This document shows, piece by piece, positions 43,764-56,595 of a stretch of 64,000 nucleotides of DNA. The notes under the pieces are model-generated. The model searched no databases and was not told where the DNA came from. It saw nothing but the letters and a program-made list of their open reading frames with translations. The stretch comes from Gonocerus acuteangulatus (lineage: Eukaryota > Arthropoda > Insecta > Hemiptera > Coreidae), in assembly GCA_946811695.1 (NCBI GenBank), contig OX328124.1, positions 83,890,923 to 83,954,922 of the forward strand. The letters are read 5' to 3'. How positions within the stretch are numbered: the first letter of the stretch is position 1; every line of letters starts with the position of its first letter. The translations under genes were made by a program, and so were the position numbers.

Positions 43764-44583
43764 AAAAGTCCGACTCGCAGGAAATGCGTCATCTTAGCAC
43801 GGCTACGTTCATCTCGAAGAAATGGAATAGATTAGCATCACAAATCACAGGAAACAGACACTAGCCAACTTACACAGAAGCGGATAATTCTTAATCTGTA
43901 TAAGTCAATTCAATTTTGTAATGAAAACGTACTTACTCCTCGACTACTGCTGAGAAGGCTCTATTCTAAACAACTAAAAATTCGTTGTCATTTTAAGTAT
44001 CTTGTTTTACTGGCAAATTCGTTTTACTGTTATAATCAACTGTAAATATGTGCCTCAAGGCGAATAAAATTCCATTCTGTCGTGGGTTAAATCTTTCTAC
44101 AAAATAAGAAATAACGATAACTTCAGTTGGAGGCTATGAGGAAGGTTATATAGATAGGAGAATTCAAAACAAACTATGCATACGTCATCATGATTAGCCA
44201 CAGTCATCTTGATTACCACAGCCACTCCAAACGTATTACCATTACCTTTCACTGTTTCTTAGCTTCTTTTAATACAATACTAATTTTACTGATAAATGCA
44301 ATTTAAAACAAAAACAACCAATTAAAAAGTGAGATAAACAAAGAGAAAACCCCTTTAAAAACAACAATTTTTTAGTTTTAAGCGCTTATATCTCTGATTG
44401 ACGTTGTCCCATCGAATATTGCTTCAGAACCTTTTTTTTAGAGAATTTAGTAAGCATTCGAATGGTCACCTTCCACTTACCACGATTTCCCAACTGTTAT
44501 CGAGATATTTACGAAAAATGTATGAAGATCTGAAAACTTTTGACGTCTATTACGAAATTAATTTTTTTCGCATACTTCCTTAG

Positions 44584-44615
<32 letters not shown>

Positions 44616-44753
44616 AATTTGACCCACCTATATTTTCGTGATCTATGGGGTCTGAAACGAGAAAGTTTCTAGTCGGCACTTCCGGATTGCGTCGTGAGGT
44701 CAACTTCATAAGCAGGTTCTCCCTATGGAGATAGGAAGTAACCGCGCTAAAAC
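43764..44753 (+). repeat. Family A copy
   Basis: Starts AAAAAAAGTCCGACTCGCAG with the GGAAATGCGTCATCTTAGC hairpin region. Landmarks from 44340 on: CTTATATCTCTGATTGACGTT, AGTAAGCATTCGAATGG, a CA microsatellite at 44592-44615, CTAGTCGGCACTTCCGG and AACCGCGCTAAAA (44742-44754). A second start motif (GGAGCTGCTTCTACTTAGCG) follows directly at 44764. Confidence 0.7.
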
Positions 44754-45039
44754 TCCAACTTCAAGGAGCTGCTTCTACTTAGCGCGTTTCCGTTCCATAA
44801 AGTCAATTGAAAAACTTGGTATGGATACACATATTTCATTAAAAAAAAATAAATAAAGTCCTGCAATGTACAGGAAATTGGTAACGTATGAAATGTCAGT
44901 TTTGGACTTGCAGATTTCACTGACCAACAATGAATATGTTTCGGGCTTAAAAATTCCCAATTATTATTTAATTATATTATTAAACTTTCACTTTATTGAG
45001 AAATTTAGTTTTAGGATGTTAGTACACCTGTTAACTGAA

Positions 45040-46190
45040 AAAAAGTCCGACTCGCAGGAACTGCAGCATCTTAGCGCGGTTGTTAAAGCGCGGTTGTTAA
45101 AGCGCGGGGATATCTCGAAAAAGGTTGAGAATCTTGTTAAACGGAAGAATACCATTAGAAAGCTTATTAAATGCTCTAAAAAAAAGGTCCTAATGAAAGT
45201 TTTGATTAGGCGATGTCAATCGGAGAAATAAGAGCTTAAAACTTTAAAGTAATTGATTTTGCTTATTCGAACTGTTCTTTTTGTCTGTTTTTTTATTCCT
45301 TGTTATTTTTTAATTGCTTATAGTTGGATAATGTATTTGAAAATAAAACCGGTTAAGAAAAATAAGAAAAACAATTTAATGTAAGAGATATGGATTTCCA
45401 AGATATAGCTTTTCAACTGCCTAGCGTCCTTCCTAGGGAGGGTTGTTTGTCTTTGATTTTGCTTCTTAGAATTATGGGATACAGTTGAAAAATTTTCTGC
45501 ATGTTTGAATTTCATCAACACTAATATGTTGAAATTTTTGTTACGTTTAGAGTAAAGGAAGGGTTAGAATCAAATATTTTATTAACAGACAAAAAAAGTT
45601 TTGGTAACTTTGTATACTTTCGTTAGTATCTCGAAAACCGTTGACAATCTTGTGAAGCGGAAGATTACCATTCGAAAGCTTACTAAATTCTCTACAAAAA
45701 AGGTTCTGAAGAAAGTTTTAATTAGGCGATGTCAATCGGAGAAATAAGTGCTTAAAACTTTAAATTAATTGATTTCGTTTATTCGAAAGGTTCTTTTTGT
45801 CTGTTTTATTCCTTGTTATTTTTTTATTGCTTATAGTTGGCTAATGTATTTGACAATAAAACTGGTTAAGTAAAATAACAAAAACAATTTATTGTTAGAA
45901 ATATAGATTTCCAGGATTCCAAGACCTTGTCACTAGCGGGTCCGTTTCTAGTGTTTCTAGTGTGTTCTAGACCCTACCAGGTAAGATTGTAAATCATGAC
46001 CTTTCAAGACTTTTACACACAGGAATGGCGTTAGTGACCTTAAGGGTTGACACGCCATTATAATAATTAATTAAAAAAAAAAAAAGACTGGTGGAACCAA
46101 AATAATAACTGCTTCTATTTTAATCTTTCCAAATTAGACTAGGGATATGAACGGAACCGCGCTAAGATGACGCAGTTCCTGCGAGTCGGA
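45040..46190 (-). repeat. Two tandem family A pieces in reverse, plus a facing start motif
   Basis: 46190 down to about 45480 and 45440 down to about 45100 both follow family A in reverse (AGGCGATGTCAATCGGAGAAA twice, at about 45213 and 45725). The GGAACCGCGCTAAGATGACG terminus is at 46151-46170. A plus-oriented start motif (GTCCGACTCGCAGGAACTGC) at 45045-45064 faces them, giving an inverted arrangement. Confidence 0.7.
46012..46084 (+). mobile_element. Minimal LINE/SINE 3'-tail insertion
   Basis: GGCGT (46027-46031) pairs with ACGCC (46052-46056), followed by an A-rich tail. It interrupts the family A block between CCTTTCAAGACTT and AAGACTGGTGGAACC, so a piece of about 70 bp inserted with a short duplication of AAGACT. 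Confidence 0.6.
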
Positions 46191-46199
46191 CTTTTTATC

Positions 46200-47100
46200 A
46201 ATATTTAGTATATAACCTTTGTTGGAAACTATTGATTTCTAATTGATGAATCGGTTTACAACTAAGTAGTCTTTATGAATATTTAGTATATAACCTATGT
46301 TTGGATCTGAGTTTTTGGGGTGCTCTCCGCCTAGGCTTTGTATTTGTGTCGGCAGATACCTGGGGTATATTTACAGCTCTTGAGGATTAACTCTTAGCAG
46401 GTAAATTTCCTGCGGCCCCCTTGTTTCTACGGGCATTGAACCGCCATATTCCCTCATAGTATCTAACCGTTGTGAAGTTTATTTTTTGGATTTAGGACTT
46501 AATATACATATGTAGACTAAATCATAGCAAGAAGTAATCCTCCGTCGTCGGTTCTTAACTATGTAGACTCGCTAGTGTTATCCAATCTTAGATACATCGT
46601 ATTTAAAATCCACAGCAAAAACACGACATTTCATCAGAATCCCCTGCTGAATAAAACTTATATACAATAATATGCAAAATAAAGCCTATCTAATGGATAA
46701 AAATAGAGGAAAAAAGCCGTTCGTGGTGGTAGAAATTCTTAAAAGTATTTCGCTCAGAAATCTCCGAAATATTGTCACTGATTTTACGTACCCTGTTTTA
46801 TAGCCAAATAGATTTATATTCTATAATCAATAAGAAAAACCTACTAACAATAAAAAACTATGGGTAACAGATGAAAATAGGGAATACCAAGAATATTAAT
46901 ATGGCATCTTCGAATTCTAACAAACAAAATATTGATTCTAATTATACGTATCCTGTTTTATTGACAAATACATTTGACTACTATAAGCAATTAAAAACAC
47001 TAGGGAATATGCCAAAGAACTCGGAGTAGGAGCCTCGACAGTTTCAAGACATTTGAAGGAAATCGGAAAAGCCAAAACTGACATTTCATACGGTACAGCC
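46200..47100. other. No recognisable gene
   Basis: A diverged repeat piece (TGTTTTATTGACAAATACATT) near 46950; nothing else. Confidence 0.4.
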
Positions 47101-47104
47101 TGAT

Positions 47105-48045
47105 ATATTTTTAACAATGAATTGCTTTTCTCATTTTAATTAATCTGTTTTATTTTCAAATACACTATCCAACTACAACCAATGAAAAAACAACAAGGAA
47201 CAAACAAAAAGAACCGTTCGAATAAACGAAATCAATTACTTAAAAGTTTAAGCACTTATTTCTCCGATTGACATAGCCTAACCAAACATTGTTTCAGAAT
47301 CTTTTTTGTAGAACATTTAGTAAGCTTTCACATGGTAACCATCCGTTTACCAATATTCCTAACCGTCTTCGAGATATTATGGAATGTATACGAAGTTCCC
47401 AAAACATTTCATGTCTGTCAATAAAATATTTTATTCTAATCCTTCCTTAACTCCAAACGTAACCACAATTTTAACATATTAGTCTTGATGAAATTCAAAC
47501 ATGCAGAAAATGTTTCAACTGAATCCCATAATTTTAAGTATCAAAATCAAAGACAAAAAGAACAGTTCGAATAAGCGAAATCAATTACTTTAAAGTTTTA
47601 AGCACTTATTTCTCCGATTGACATCGCCTAATCAAAACTTTCATTAGAACCTTTTTTGTAGAACATTTAGTAAGCTTTCGAATGGTATTCTTCCGTTTCC
47701 CAAGATTTTCAACCTTTTTCGTGATATTAAGGAAAGTATACAAAGTTACCGAAACTTTTTTATGTCTGTTAATAAAATATTTTATTCTAACCCTTCCTTA
47801 ACTCCAAACGCAACCAAAATTTCAACATATTAGTTTTAATAAAAGTAGAACATGTAGTAAATGTTTCAACTGAATCCCATGATTCTAAGTACCCAAAACA
47901 AAAACGGCATTCAAAAATTATTTTTTCAGTTTGCTCGAAAACGGTTAAAGCTATCGCCTTGAAAATGCTTCCATTCGTTTTCCTAGCCCAAGAAGCCTAT
48001 AAAACGAGTACTTACAAGCTTATGAACTCAAAAACCCTTAGAGAT
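47105..48045 (+). repeat. Two partial family A copies in tandem
   Basis: The TTATTTCTCCGATTGACAT block occurs at about 47256 and 47607, and TAAAATATTTTATTCTAA at about 47420 and 47773. The second copy continues to TCGCCTTGAAAATGCTTCC and CTTACAAGCTTATGAACTC. Neither has the ends. Confidence 0.75.
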
Positions 48046-48459
48046 TTATTTGTAAGTAACACTTTTAGGCCTGTAAAGCATAAATTAAAATAAGCTGAAT
48101 ATATTTCAGCAAGCAGTATTCATTAATAAAAAGGTTAATATTATAAAAATCAATGGTAATTGTAAAGTTTAGGGGTCTCATCACCGATTTTTTGACCGGT
48201 GGTTGTATAACATATTTATATTTTATATTTATTGTTGATGTTGATGTATATATATATAATAATGTGTTTGTATGCACATATGTAATAACCAATTGTACCC
48301 ATGTATATATGCATGTAGATGTGTATGTATGTATATATGTGTAATGTTTGTTCTGAGCAAGTCACTATAGTTGCGAAAAGCTCATAAAATAAATATATAA
48401 AAAAATATTATGCGTTTCCGCTCACTACGCTCGCTCAAGAAGATATCAAAACTCTAGTC

Positions 48460-49900
48460 AATCACTGTTACAATCACTACAAATACTTCACAAGTAACTG
48501 GATGTGGACTTCGCAAACAGACCCAACGCCTGTTACAATCATTACAAATACTTCACAAGTAACTGGACGTGGTCTTCGCAAACAGGCCCAACGCCTGTTA
48601 CAATCACTACAAATACTTCACAAGTAACTGGACGTGGTCTTCGCAAACAGACCCAATGCCTGCTAGAATCACTACAAATACTTCACAAGTAACTGGACGT
48701 GGTCTTCGCAAACAGACCCAACTCCTGTTACAATCACTACAAATACTTCACAAGTAACTGGACGTGGTCTTCGCAAACAGACCCAACGCCTGTTACAATC
48801 ACTACAAATACTTCACAAGTAACTGGACGTGGTCTTCGCAAGCAGACCCAACGCCTGTTACAATCACTACAAATACTTCACAAGTAACTGGACGTGGGCT
48901 TCGCAAACAGACCCAACTCCTGTTACAATCACTACAAATACTTCACAAGTAACTGGACGTGGTCTTCGCAAACAGACCCAACGCCTGTTACAATCGCTAC
49001 AAATACTTCACAAGTAACTGGACGCGATCTTCGCAAACAGACCCAACGCCTGTTAGAATCACTGCAAATACTTCACAAGTAACTGGACGCGGTCTTCGCA
49101 AACAGATTCAACGCCTGTTACAATCACTACAAATACTTCACAAGTAACTGGACGTGGTCTTCGCAAACAGACCCAACGCCTGTTACAATCACTACAAATA
49201 CTTCACAAGTAACTGGACGCGGTCTTCGCAAACAGATTCAACGCCTGTTACAATCACTACAAATACTTCACAAGTAACTGGACGTGGTCTTCGCAAACAG
49301 ACCCAACGCCTGTTACAATCACTACAAATACTTCACAAGTAACTGGACGTGGTCTTCGCAAACAGACCCAGCGCCTGTTACAATCGCTACAAATACTTCA
49401 CAAGTAACTGGACGCGATCTTCGCAAACAGACCCAACGCCTGTTAGAATCACTACAAATACTTCACAAGTAACTGGACGCGGTCTTTGCTAACATACCCA
49501 ACGCCTGTTACAATCACTACAAATACTTCACAAGTAACTGGACGTGGCCTTCGCAAACAGACCCAACGCCTGTTACAATCACTACAAATACTTCACAAGT
49601 AACTGGACGCGGTCTTCGTAAACAGACCCAATGCCTGTTAGGATCACTACAAATACTCCTCAACTAACTGGACGTGGTCTTCGCAAACAGACCCAATGCC
49701 TGTTACAATCACTACAAATACTTCACAAGTAACTGGACGTGGTCTTCGCAAACAGATTCAACGCCTGTTACAATCACTACAAATACTTCACAAGTAACTG
49801 GACGTGGTCTTCGCAAACAGACCCAACGCCTGTTACAGTCTTTACAAATACTTCACAAGTAACTGGATGTGATCTTAGCAAACAGACCCAACGCCTGGTA
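48460..49900 (+). repeat. 65-bp minisatellite, about 22 units
   Basis: Units start at 48500 plus multiples of 65 through 49865. The consensus runs GGACGTGGTCTTCGCAAACA, GACCCAACGCCTGTTACAAT, CACTACAAATACTTCACAAG, TAACT. Variants repeat at fixed offsets: the GACGCGATCTTCGC / GTTAGAATC pair at 49020 recurs at 49410 (6 units), and CGCGGTC...CAGATTCAACG at 49085 recurs at 49215. Since 65 is not a multiple of 3, successive units are read in rotating frames, giving many 62-codon frames that end in TAA inside CAAGTAACT. None is a real gene. Confidence 0.95.
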
Positions 49901-50274
49901 CTATTGAATTGGAAAAGAGACGATACCTATATTTTGAAAGCCTCAATGAGAATGGAATCAGAAGTTCGACTGAAGTCTGAGAGTGTTTGAAGTACATCCT
50001 ATTATAACGCGGATAAATAACCGCGCACCCCGTGCTGCGCAGGGTATGAGTCATATGAAATCAAATCTAATCTTACTCATCCGAGCTTTCTTCCTAGGAC
50101 CTCAACCGATAATATCAATGAACGACCATTATTTTCGCAATTATTCAGTCGTGAATCAAGGATACTGTTTTGTACCTTTGTACACTCATGACCAACCTCA
50201 AAAGTCGATTATAAACGTATCGGTTAAAAATAATAAATAAATAATCCATCCAAGGGAGCTCATATTTTATCCTT
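49901..50274. other. No recognisable gene
   Basis: An 85-codon frame at 49983-50240 exists, but I recognise no domain and treat it as chance. Confidence 0.4.
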
Positions 50275-50345
50275 TCTTTATTGAAAATGCGGCTCTTTCG
50301 AGACTACAGTCTCTTCTTCAGCGATTCAAATCTGAAATCGAATTG
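50275..50345 (-). repeat. Hammerhead-like repeat end
   Basis: In reverse: CGCTGAAGA, A, GAGAC-TGTA-GTCTC (5-bp hairpin), GAAA, GAGCCGC, then TTTTCAATAAAG. CTGAAGA and GAAA match the hammerhead ribozyme core flanking stem II, except for one extra A. The context with a following AATAAAG resembles ends of Penelope-like and other retroelements. Confidence 0.5.
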
Positions 50346-50762
50346 AAGAAAAAATCACTGATTGAAAAGGTTTAGACACACCCCGAAAGGAGGCAGGAAA
50401 CGCGCTATAAGAACGGGTGGGAAGTAGATAAACTTGGAAATGGGAAAAGTTAAATGAATTAATTCTAAATTTATTAAGGCGTTCTAAAAATATAGACCGA
50501 CATTAATCAAAAGAAATGCCCAATTAAGAGACGGAAATAAACAAAAAGTTTCAGATAGACGTTCTAGATTTAAACTTCTGGAAGACAGAATTTTTATCTT
50601 CAAGGAATATAATAAAATAGATAAATAGTGGAAAATCAAAGAAATATTTACTTCAATTTAAAGAAACATTTCCTTAAAGACATCATAGTATTGAAGAAAA
50701 CGCTTTGATGTAGGCTTCGTAAATCAAGTAACAGCAAGCGGAAATAAAAATAATTGAATAAT

Positions 50763-50794
<32 letters not shown>

Positions 50795-50949
50795 ATTCGT
50801 AAATTGACCTCTTCTGTATATTTCTCTTTTTATAAACGCCTTATAGGTCAAAAAAATCTATTCACATCTTTCTGTAACATTTTTTATTTATCTGATGCTA
50901 TTCTGGCTTTTGGCCGCTCTTCAAAAAACAATTTTCTTATTTAAAAAAA
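50346..50949. other. No gene; (TA)n at 50763-50790
   Basis: Nothing supported beyond the microsatellite. Confidence 0.45.
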
Positions 50950-51112
50950 AAAGTAAACAACTGGCAGCAATATTGGCTACATACAAGAGACAACACAGAG
51001 GAATCAAACATACTTTTGAAGCTTGGTCATCTAGCTCACGGGATGTGCGACGAGACGAAGTAATTTTATCTCGTTTAAGAATCGTACATACCTTACTCGC
51101 ACACTCGTTTTC
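50950..51112 (+). pseudogene. LINE pol fragment (I/ingi-like)
   Basis: ATYKRQHRGIKHTFEAW, then EVILSRLRIVHTLLAHSF, align with IKSTVKAW...EVALSRLRIGHTRLTHSF of the LINE at 6929. The fragment stops before the Cys/His motif, where family A end sequence (CCTCCCTCCCCCCATTGAG) begins. So it is truncated on both sides. Confidence 0.7.
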
Positions 51113-51114
51113 CT

Positions 51115-51400
51115 CCCTCCCCCCATTGAGAGGAAACCCGCTTGTCAGGTTGACCTCATGACGCAATCCTGAAGGTTCCGTTCGGAGTTAAGGAAGTACT
51201 AGAAATAAAATAATTCATTAACAGGCATGAAAAGTTTTGGGATATTCGTATATTTTCTAAAATCTCTTGAAAACGGTTTGGAAATCGTGGTAAATGGAAG
51301 TTGACCATTCGAAAGCTTACTAAATTCCCTACTGAAAAGGTTGAGATGTAATTTTCGATGGTTTATAACGAAATGTAATAAGCATTTCAGCCTATTAATA
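51115..51400 (-). repeat. Family A partial copy
   Basis: Contains GGTTGACCTCATGACGCAATC near 51150 and the CATTCGAAAGCTTACTAAATT block in reverse orientation; the middle of the element is missing. Confidence 0.6.
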
Positions 51401-52151
51401 CTTCGGACTCTTGCACACATTCGCGTCCTTGAGCTGTTTAATAATCATGTTAATACAGGAATGAGGTAAACCTAACCATAGTTCCTTGTTGTCTGGGCGG
51501 TCGGACATGTTGACGACAGTACTCCTACCAAAAACAGCGGGGAAGTAGTATCGATCAAATAAGGCACTCCGTACCCGGCCGTTGAACTACACTCATTCGA
51601 CCAGTCCTCTTCCGAATGTCAATCCCATAGGAATATGCTTCATCCTCAGCTGGCATCCTAGACGCCTTAGGGTCTCCGAAATCTACAGTGGTACTATTCA
51701 ACATAATTCAATCTCAACATGATGGATATTTGCATGAAATTATAAATGGAACTTCCTCTAGCAGATTTCCACAAGGTTCTGGTCATTTAAGCACACTATT
51801 CATACATAACAATGGCTACATCATGGACTAGAATTTCATTGTAAGTTGAAAATTCTTGGGTCCACAACTTACATTTTAGGGCTTCATTATTGCATACACA
51901 TGCTGACTACTTCAGGCATAAATCTGCAGAGACTTTTCATGTCAGGCAAAGATCCAGCGAAAAATTAAAATATATCGTATCGTAGGACTCGTATTGGAAA
52001 CAGCCTGCTATAAAAGTGATCAGCGGCCAACTATAAGACTTTCTTTACAACCGCAAGTTGTAAGAAGAGCCTTAACTAATAACACAGCCACAAAAAAAAA
52101 AAAAAAACGAAATAAAGTTCAGACCCAGAGGGCAGACCATGTTTACTATAT

Positions 52152-52196
<45 letters not shown>

Positions 52197-55100
52197 GGCG
52201 GTTGTTTGTTGTTGGTCACTGAATCCGAATCCGGGGTCAGGAAAACCCCGGCACTTTTTGTTTAGCTATAGTTTAAATGTAAGATTATGTAAGATTGTGT
52301 TGGTCTCAAGATTATGTACGTATGGATAAGGTTTAAGAACGTAAAACGTCAAAGGTTATCAATGTCTCAAGATTATTATAAATTATTATCATTGTTCTGG
52401 CAATTTTACTTTATAAATATCCTCCTTCACTTCAAGAAAGTATATTATTGAGTAATTTTTCAATGAGAAACAATTGTAGTGTACGCATTTTGTTAATAAA
52501 TTTCTAATTGGTCATTATTTTTTATTATAAGGCACGAATTTACTTTGTAGCGGCGCCTCCGAGTACTTAACTTTATTGGTCTTAACCCCATAGGCTAGGG
52601 TGCATTACAGCACTGCAGCCAGATCTAACTAAGTTTTAGCCAGTCTTAGCCTATATTTAAAATGAGTATTTGATTAATATTTATTATAAAATGGTGACCC
52701 TATAGTTCACAATGTATTTTATGTGGGAGAAGGTTAAATTTCATTATCTACACATTGTTCTGTAATAATCCTTAATTTCGCTTTACATGTTTCATGTCCC
52801 TTTGACGCCTCTTCAGAAGTATATAAAATATAAATCACAGCCTCAACCTCAGACAACCTTCCGACACAGGGCTTCGTCTAGACTTAGTGTAATTAATGAA
52901 ATTTGACCTTCAGTCGCATATAATACATTAATATTTATGTATTGTGTTTGTATTTTATTTTCTATAAGAAAAAAAATTCTTTATTAATTCATGGATGTGA
53001 GAAGGGTCAGCACATAGTGTACAGTTGACACGCCAGTTCTCCATTCATGGATGGGAGCTTTTAATAAACGAGTTGATTCCAGGAACTTTATCGATAGGAG
53101 TCAGCGTCTGGCTCTTCTAGTTTCAAACAAGCAAGCAAAACTTCCAATTAGCTTCCTAATAAACGGACCTCGAAATAAACTCTAGAGCAAGATCCATTTT
53201 AACTCTTCACTCCACCATGAGATTTTCTCCGCACACATTGGGAAGGTCTGTAATCTAAAAGCGAGGAGCTGCATAGCTAAGCACATTCCTCAGATGGTGG
53301 GAAGTTTTCCTATCAAAGGAAACTAAAGTAACCTTTTTCAAAGGTTACTTTCTGAAGAACCATGAAGACGCAGACTAGTGGATAAAACTGTTCAAGCAAA
53401 CAGCAGTGCAACTGGTGGTGCTCATAACAACTGAGTCTCTAGGTTTGGTGGGTTAATTCAATTTGAACAAAATGCGCATTTTCGGTATTCAAATACACCC
53501 ACCTTGTTGCGTATTTTAAAATTCGCGCCTTTTGAGTGGAGCCTGTATGCGCCATCTAGATTCTGCGAGTCGGCTGGTAGACATTAGCTGACCACTCTTC
53601 CATGGGACTTCTGCACGAACTTTCGCGACTGACTCACTAATACCTAATGACTAGATAGGACATACCAACTTGTCAATACAGTAATAAAAATCTTACCATT
53701 AAACACATACTGACCGACTTTAGATTGAGAATAAATGATATCCTCCCATATAATATGCACGACCTACTCTTATCTACACACAATATGGGGCATCTATACA
53801 TATAGATTTACATACATACAAATTTTGACCATCGTTATTTTCTTGATTTTTGGGTATTGTGCCGGTGATTAGACATCAAACCCGGGTTTCCTCCCTATTG
53901 AGGGCGGGGGAAAACGTGCTATAAATGATTGAAAGGAAGGGAGGAACTTATCCAGCATGTTTAAAAGTTGAAAGGCACGTGAACATAGCCTCTACAAATA
54001 GGGACCCGGAGGAAGGGAATGGAGTTCAATGTAAGGAGACGGAATACATAGGGACAGGAGAGGGGATAGGATTTAGGGATATGGGAAGGATTTGCAGAAG
54101 GACTGGGGAAGGTAGGAAGTGCCTTAGGATACTTGGGGGATAACCATTTTAGAAATGTGGGGTGCCCCTGGGAATAGAAGATGAATCTAAGAAAAATGTC
54201 TTCACAAGATATTTTAGATAAAGCTTGTGTTAACCAAAAACTTTCACTGTTTTTCTTGTGAATTTTAATGAATGGTTGATAAGTAGAAAAACTGTCTCCT
54301 GAGCGTGTTTCCGTAACCTGCTACTTGTAACGAGTAACTATTAAGCTACAAGAATAATACTGCTTGAAACTATTAGTATTTTGTTTTCTAATGGACATAG
54401 GTACTTGTCATTTCTTTTAAACGATTAAAAGAATCAAAATACCCGATCTTCGACACCCATTAACCTTTTAGAACAATGTATATTTATCCAGCTATTTCAA
54501 TTATGATATTTCAAGGTACTATATTTAACCCTTTGATAATTGCATTCAATATGAATTTATTAACGAATAACGTCCTATGCATCATTAATATTCACTCATA
54601 ATTGATCCATTTGATAGTAATAATGAAAGGAATTTTACATTCTGTTAGAAAAATTTTGCGTATTGAGATTCGTTACATACACACGCACTTATATATATTC
54701 GTCTGATCACGGTTTCCAGGTTGCAAAAATGGTCAAATGTTGATTGATGATAACGTTTTTCCTTGCTAAATACAAGCAAAATAAAGAGTAGAACCTGCAG
54801 TTTTGTGGTGTCCTTTTGACCACTACATTGAATATACAGGCCTTGTGCGCGCAATTCATATGTCGAATTGTTCTCTCCTCACGCGGAGCAAATTTCGTAT
54901 TTTTCTTCATTCCTTTACTTATTAGTGAGCTTAGTCTTAATAGAGAAGTCAGGAGCAAGTTATACATCATGTACTATCAAGAGGTAAACTAGGGCAACTA
55001 CAAGGAAAAGCGCTAAGGTAGCGCGAAAATTTAGTATTATGACAAAACAGTGTCTTTGGCAGCCCGTGCCAGTGAGTTAGCAGTGGGTTGTAAAATAGGT

Positions 55101-55539
55101 TTCCAAGAACCTTATGAATAGATATTAAAAGGTGTGGAGTCGACTTAAAAAAAATTAAGATGACATCGTCAATCGTTTCCGAGATAAGTGAAAAAATTAG
55201 GATTTTTGAGGGGGGGGGGCAGTCGTCCGAAAAGATTAAGAACATTTAAATCATCGAGGTTTGGTCATATCGCACAAGTATTTTTAAATTGACACAACTC
55301 AAAAATCTTTTTTTTTTCAGTTCTAACTATGAAAGACGTGGTAAATATCTTTTTAGCACCTATCAAAACTGTATGTACCTAGCTTAGGAGGTTGTACACC
55401 AGAGGGCACTCGTGTCACTCTTCCTGTCTTGATGCTATTCCCCATACGTAGGCAAGAGCGACAGAGTTTCAGTTGAGTTTTAATTTGAGTTGTGCTACTT
55501 TTGAAATACTAGTGCGATATGTTGAATAAAACTACATTT
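51401..55539. other. No gene; long poly-T at 52153-52194
   Basis: Includes A and T tracts at 52092-52107 and 52153-52194, a family A-like end motif at 53265-53295 (GAGGAGCTGCATAGCTAAGC), and no credible coding frame. Confidence 0.4.
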
Positions 55540-55640
55540 TACAACTAGAATGAGTTATATTTATGCCAACGTTTCGGCTAGACATTCAAGACTTCCTCAG
55601 GGCTGAGGAGGAGAGGGAAATGCTGATTAGGAAAGTCTAT
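55540..55640 (-). repeat. Hammerhead-like repeat end
   Basis: In reverse: CCCTGAGGAAGTCTTGAATG then TCTAGCCGAAACGTTGGCAT. CTGAGGA and GAAAC are spaced as in the other copies, but the stem between them is imperfect. Followed by TAAATATAACTCATTC. Confidence 0.45.
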
Positions 55641-55789
55641 AGGTTTTTATATGAGGAATCGACTGAAACAATTTTCAAGGTTATATTTTTAACGTGTCTC
55701 AACGTGGATAAACCTAAAATTTTCGTTTCGGTTACTCCAAATGGATTAACGGATGAAGGTTTGAATTAAATTATTTTCAGAACGCTTGA

Positions 55790-56050
55790 AATTTATTCAA
55801 ACTTAGATATATAAATTTTCGTTGCGTTTGGAGTTGTTTAAATATTAGAAAACAAAATTATTTCCTGACATGGAGATTGGGAAATCGTAATAAGTTGAAA
55901 CTGGATTCGCAGTAGGAAAATTGGGACTTAAAATGCCTCTATCAAAAGTGTTGATTTCATTCTTTTAATCGTTTTGTTTTTGTTTTTCTCTCATTGACCG
56001 TTGTTTTTCTTTTAATTGTGTTTTTCTGTAAAATAAATGTTGCGGTAAAC
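55790..56050 (-). repeat. Family A-like degenerate piece
   Basis: TTTTCGTTGCGTTTGGAGTTG matches the block also seen at 3898. Weakly preserved. Confidence 0.45.
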
Positions 56051-56445
56051 GAAATTTAGTAAATGAGAACCATGTTTTTTTTTATTTATTTTTTTATTTT
56101 ATTATTATTTTTTTTTTTTTTTGTAATAGACCTTTCCCTAAGAATAAATGGAATTTGGGGAGGTGGAGTAAGTCATTTCCTATTGAAGTTTTTTTTCAAG
56201 ATGTTTAGAAAGTTATCAAAATATTAACGGTTTTTATTCCAAGCATTGCATAGCACTCTGATAAGAACGTGTTGCAGACATGCCAAAATGACGAAGTTTC
56301 TGCTAGTTGAACACTTATAATATACGCCTTTAAGCATCAAAGCATTGAAAAGACGAAGTACTGAAGTAAAAAAACAAACGTTTGTAGTTTGAGTAAAACG
56401 ATTATCGTATTTCTTGCCAAGTCTATAAAAATACAAGCGCATTCC

Positions 56446-56595
56446 CTTAAAAGCGAAACACCTAAAAATGTGATATTCCAGCGTTCCCCTTGTGTCTTAA
56501 GAGCGAAACACCTAAAAATGTGATATTCCAGCGTTCCCCTTGTGTCTTAAAAGCGAAACACCTAAAAATGTGATATTCCAGCGTTCCCCTTGTGT
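56446..56595 (+). repeat. Perfect 50-bp tandem triplication
   Basis: Three units starting CTTAARAGCGAAACACC and ending TTCCCCTTGTGT begin at 56446, 56496 and 56546. I see only one A/G difference among them, so the expansion is recent. Confidence 0.95.

Noticed and set aside
48460..49900. Possible CRISPR-like array
   Set aside because: The units are directly adjacent with no unique spacers and the context is a eukaryotic transposon-rich genome.
48504..49990. A ladder of 62-83-codon reading frames spaced by 65 or 130 bases
   Set aside because: They are the same minisatellite read in rotating frames; they start at GTG and end at the TAA in each third unit. Not genes.
49983..50240. 85-codon frame after the minisatellite
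   Set aside because: No motif, no start context and repeat-like flanks; treated as chance.
52151..52196. Poly-T tract as a SINE tail in reverse
   Set aside because: No Pol III head or hairpin was found on either side.
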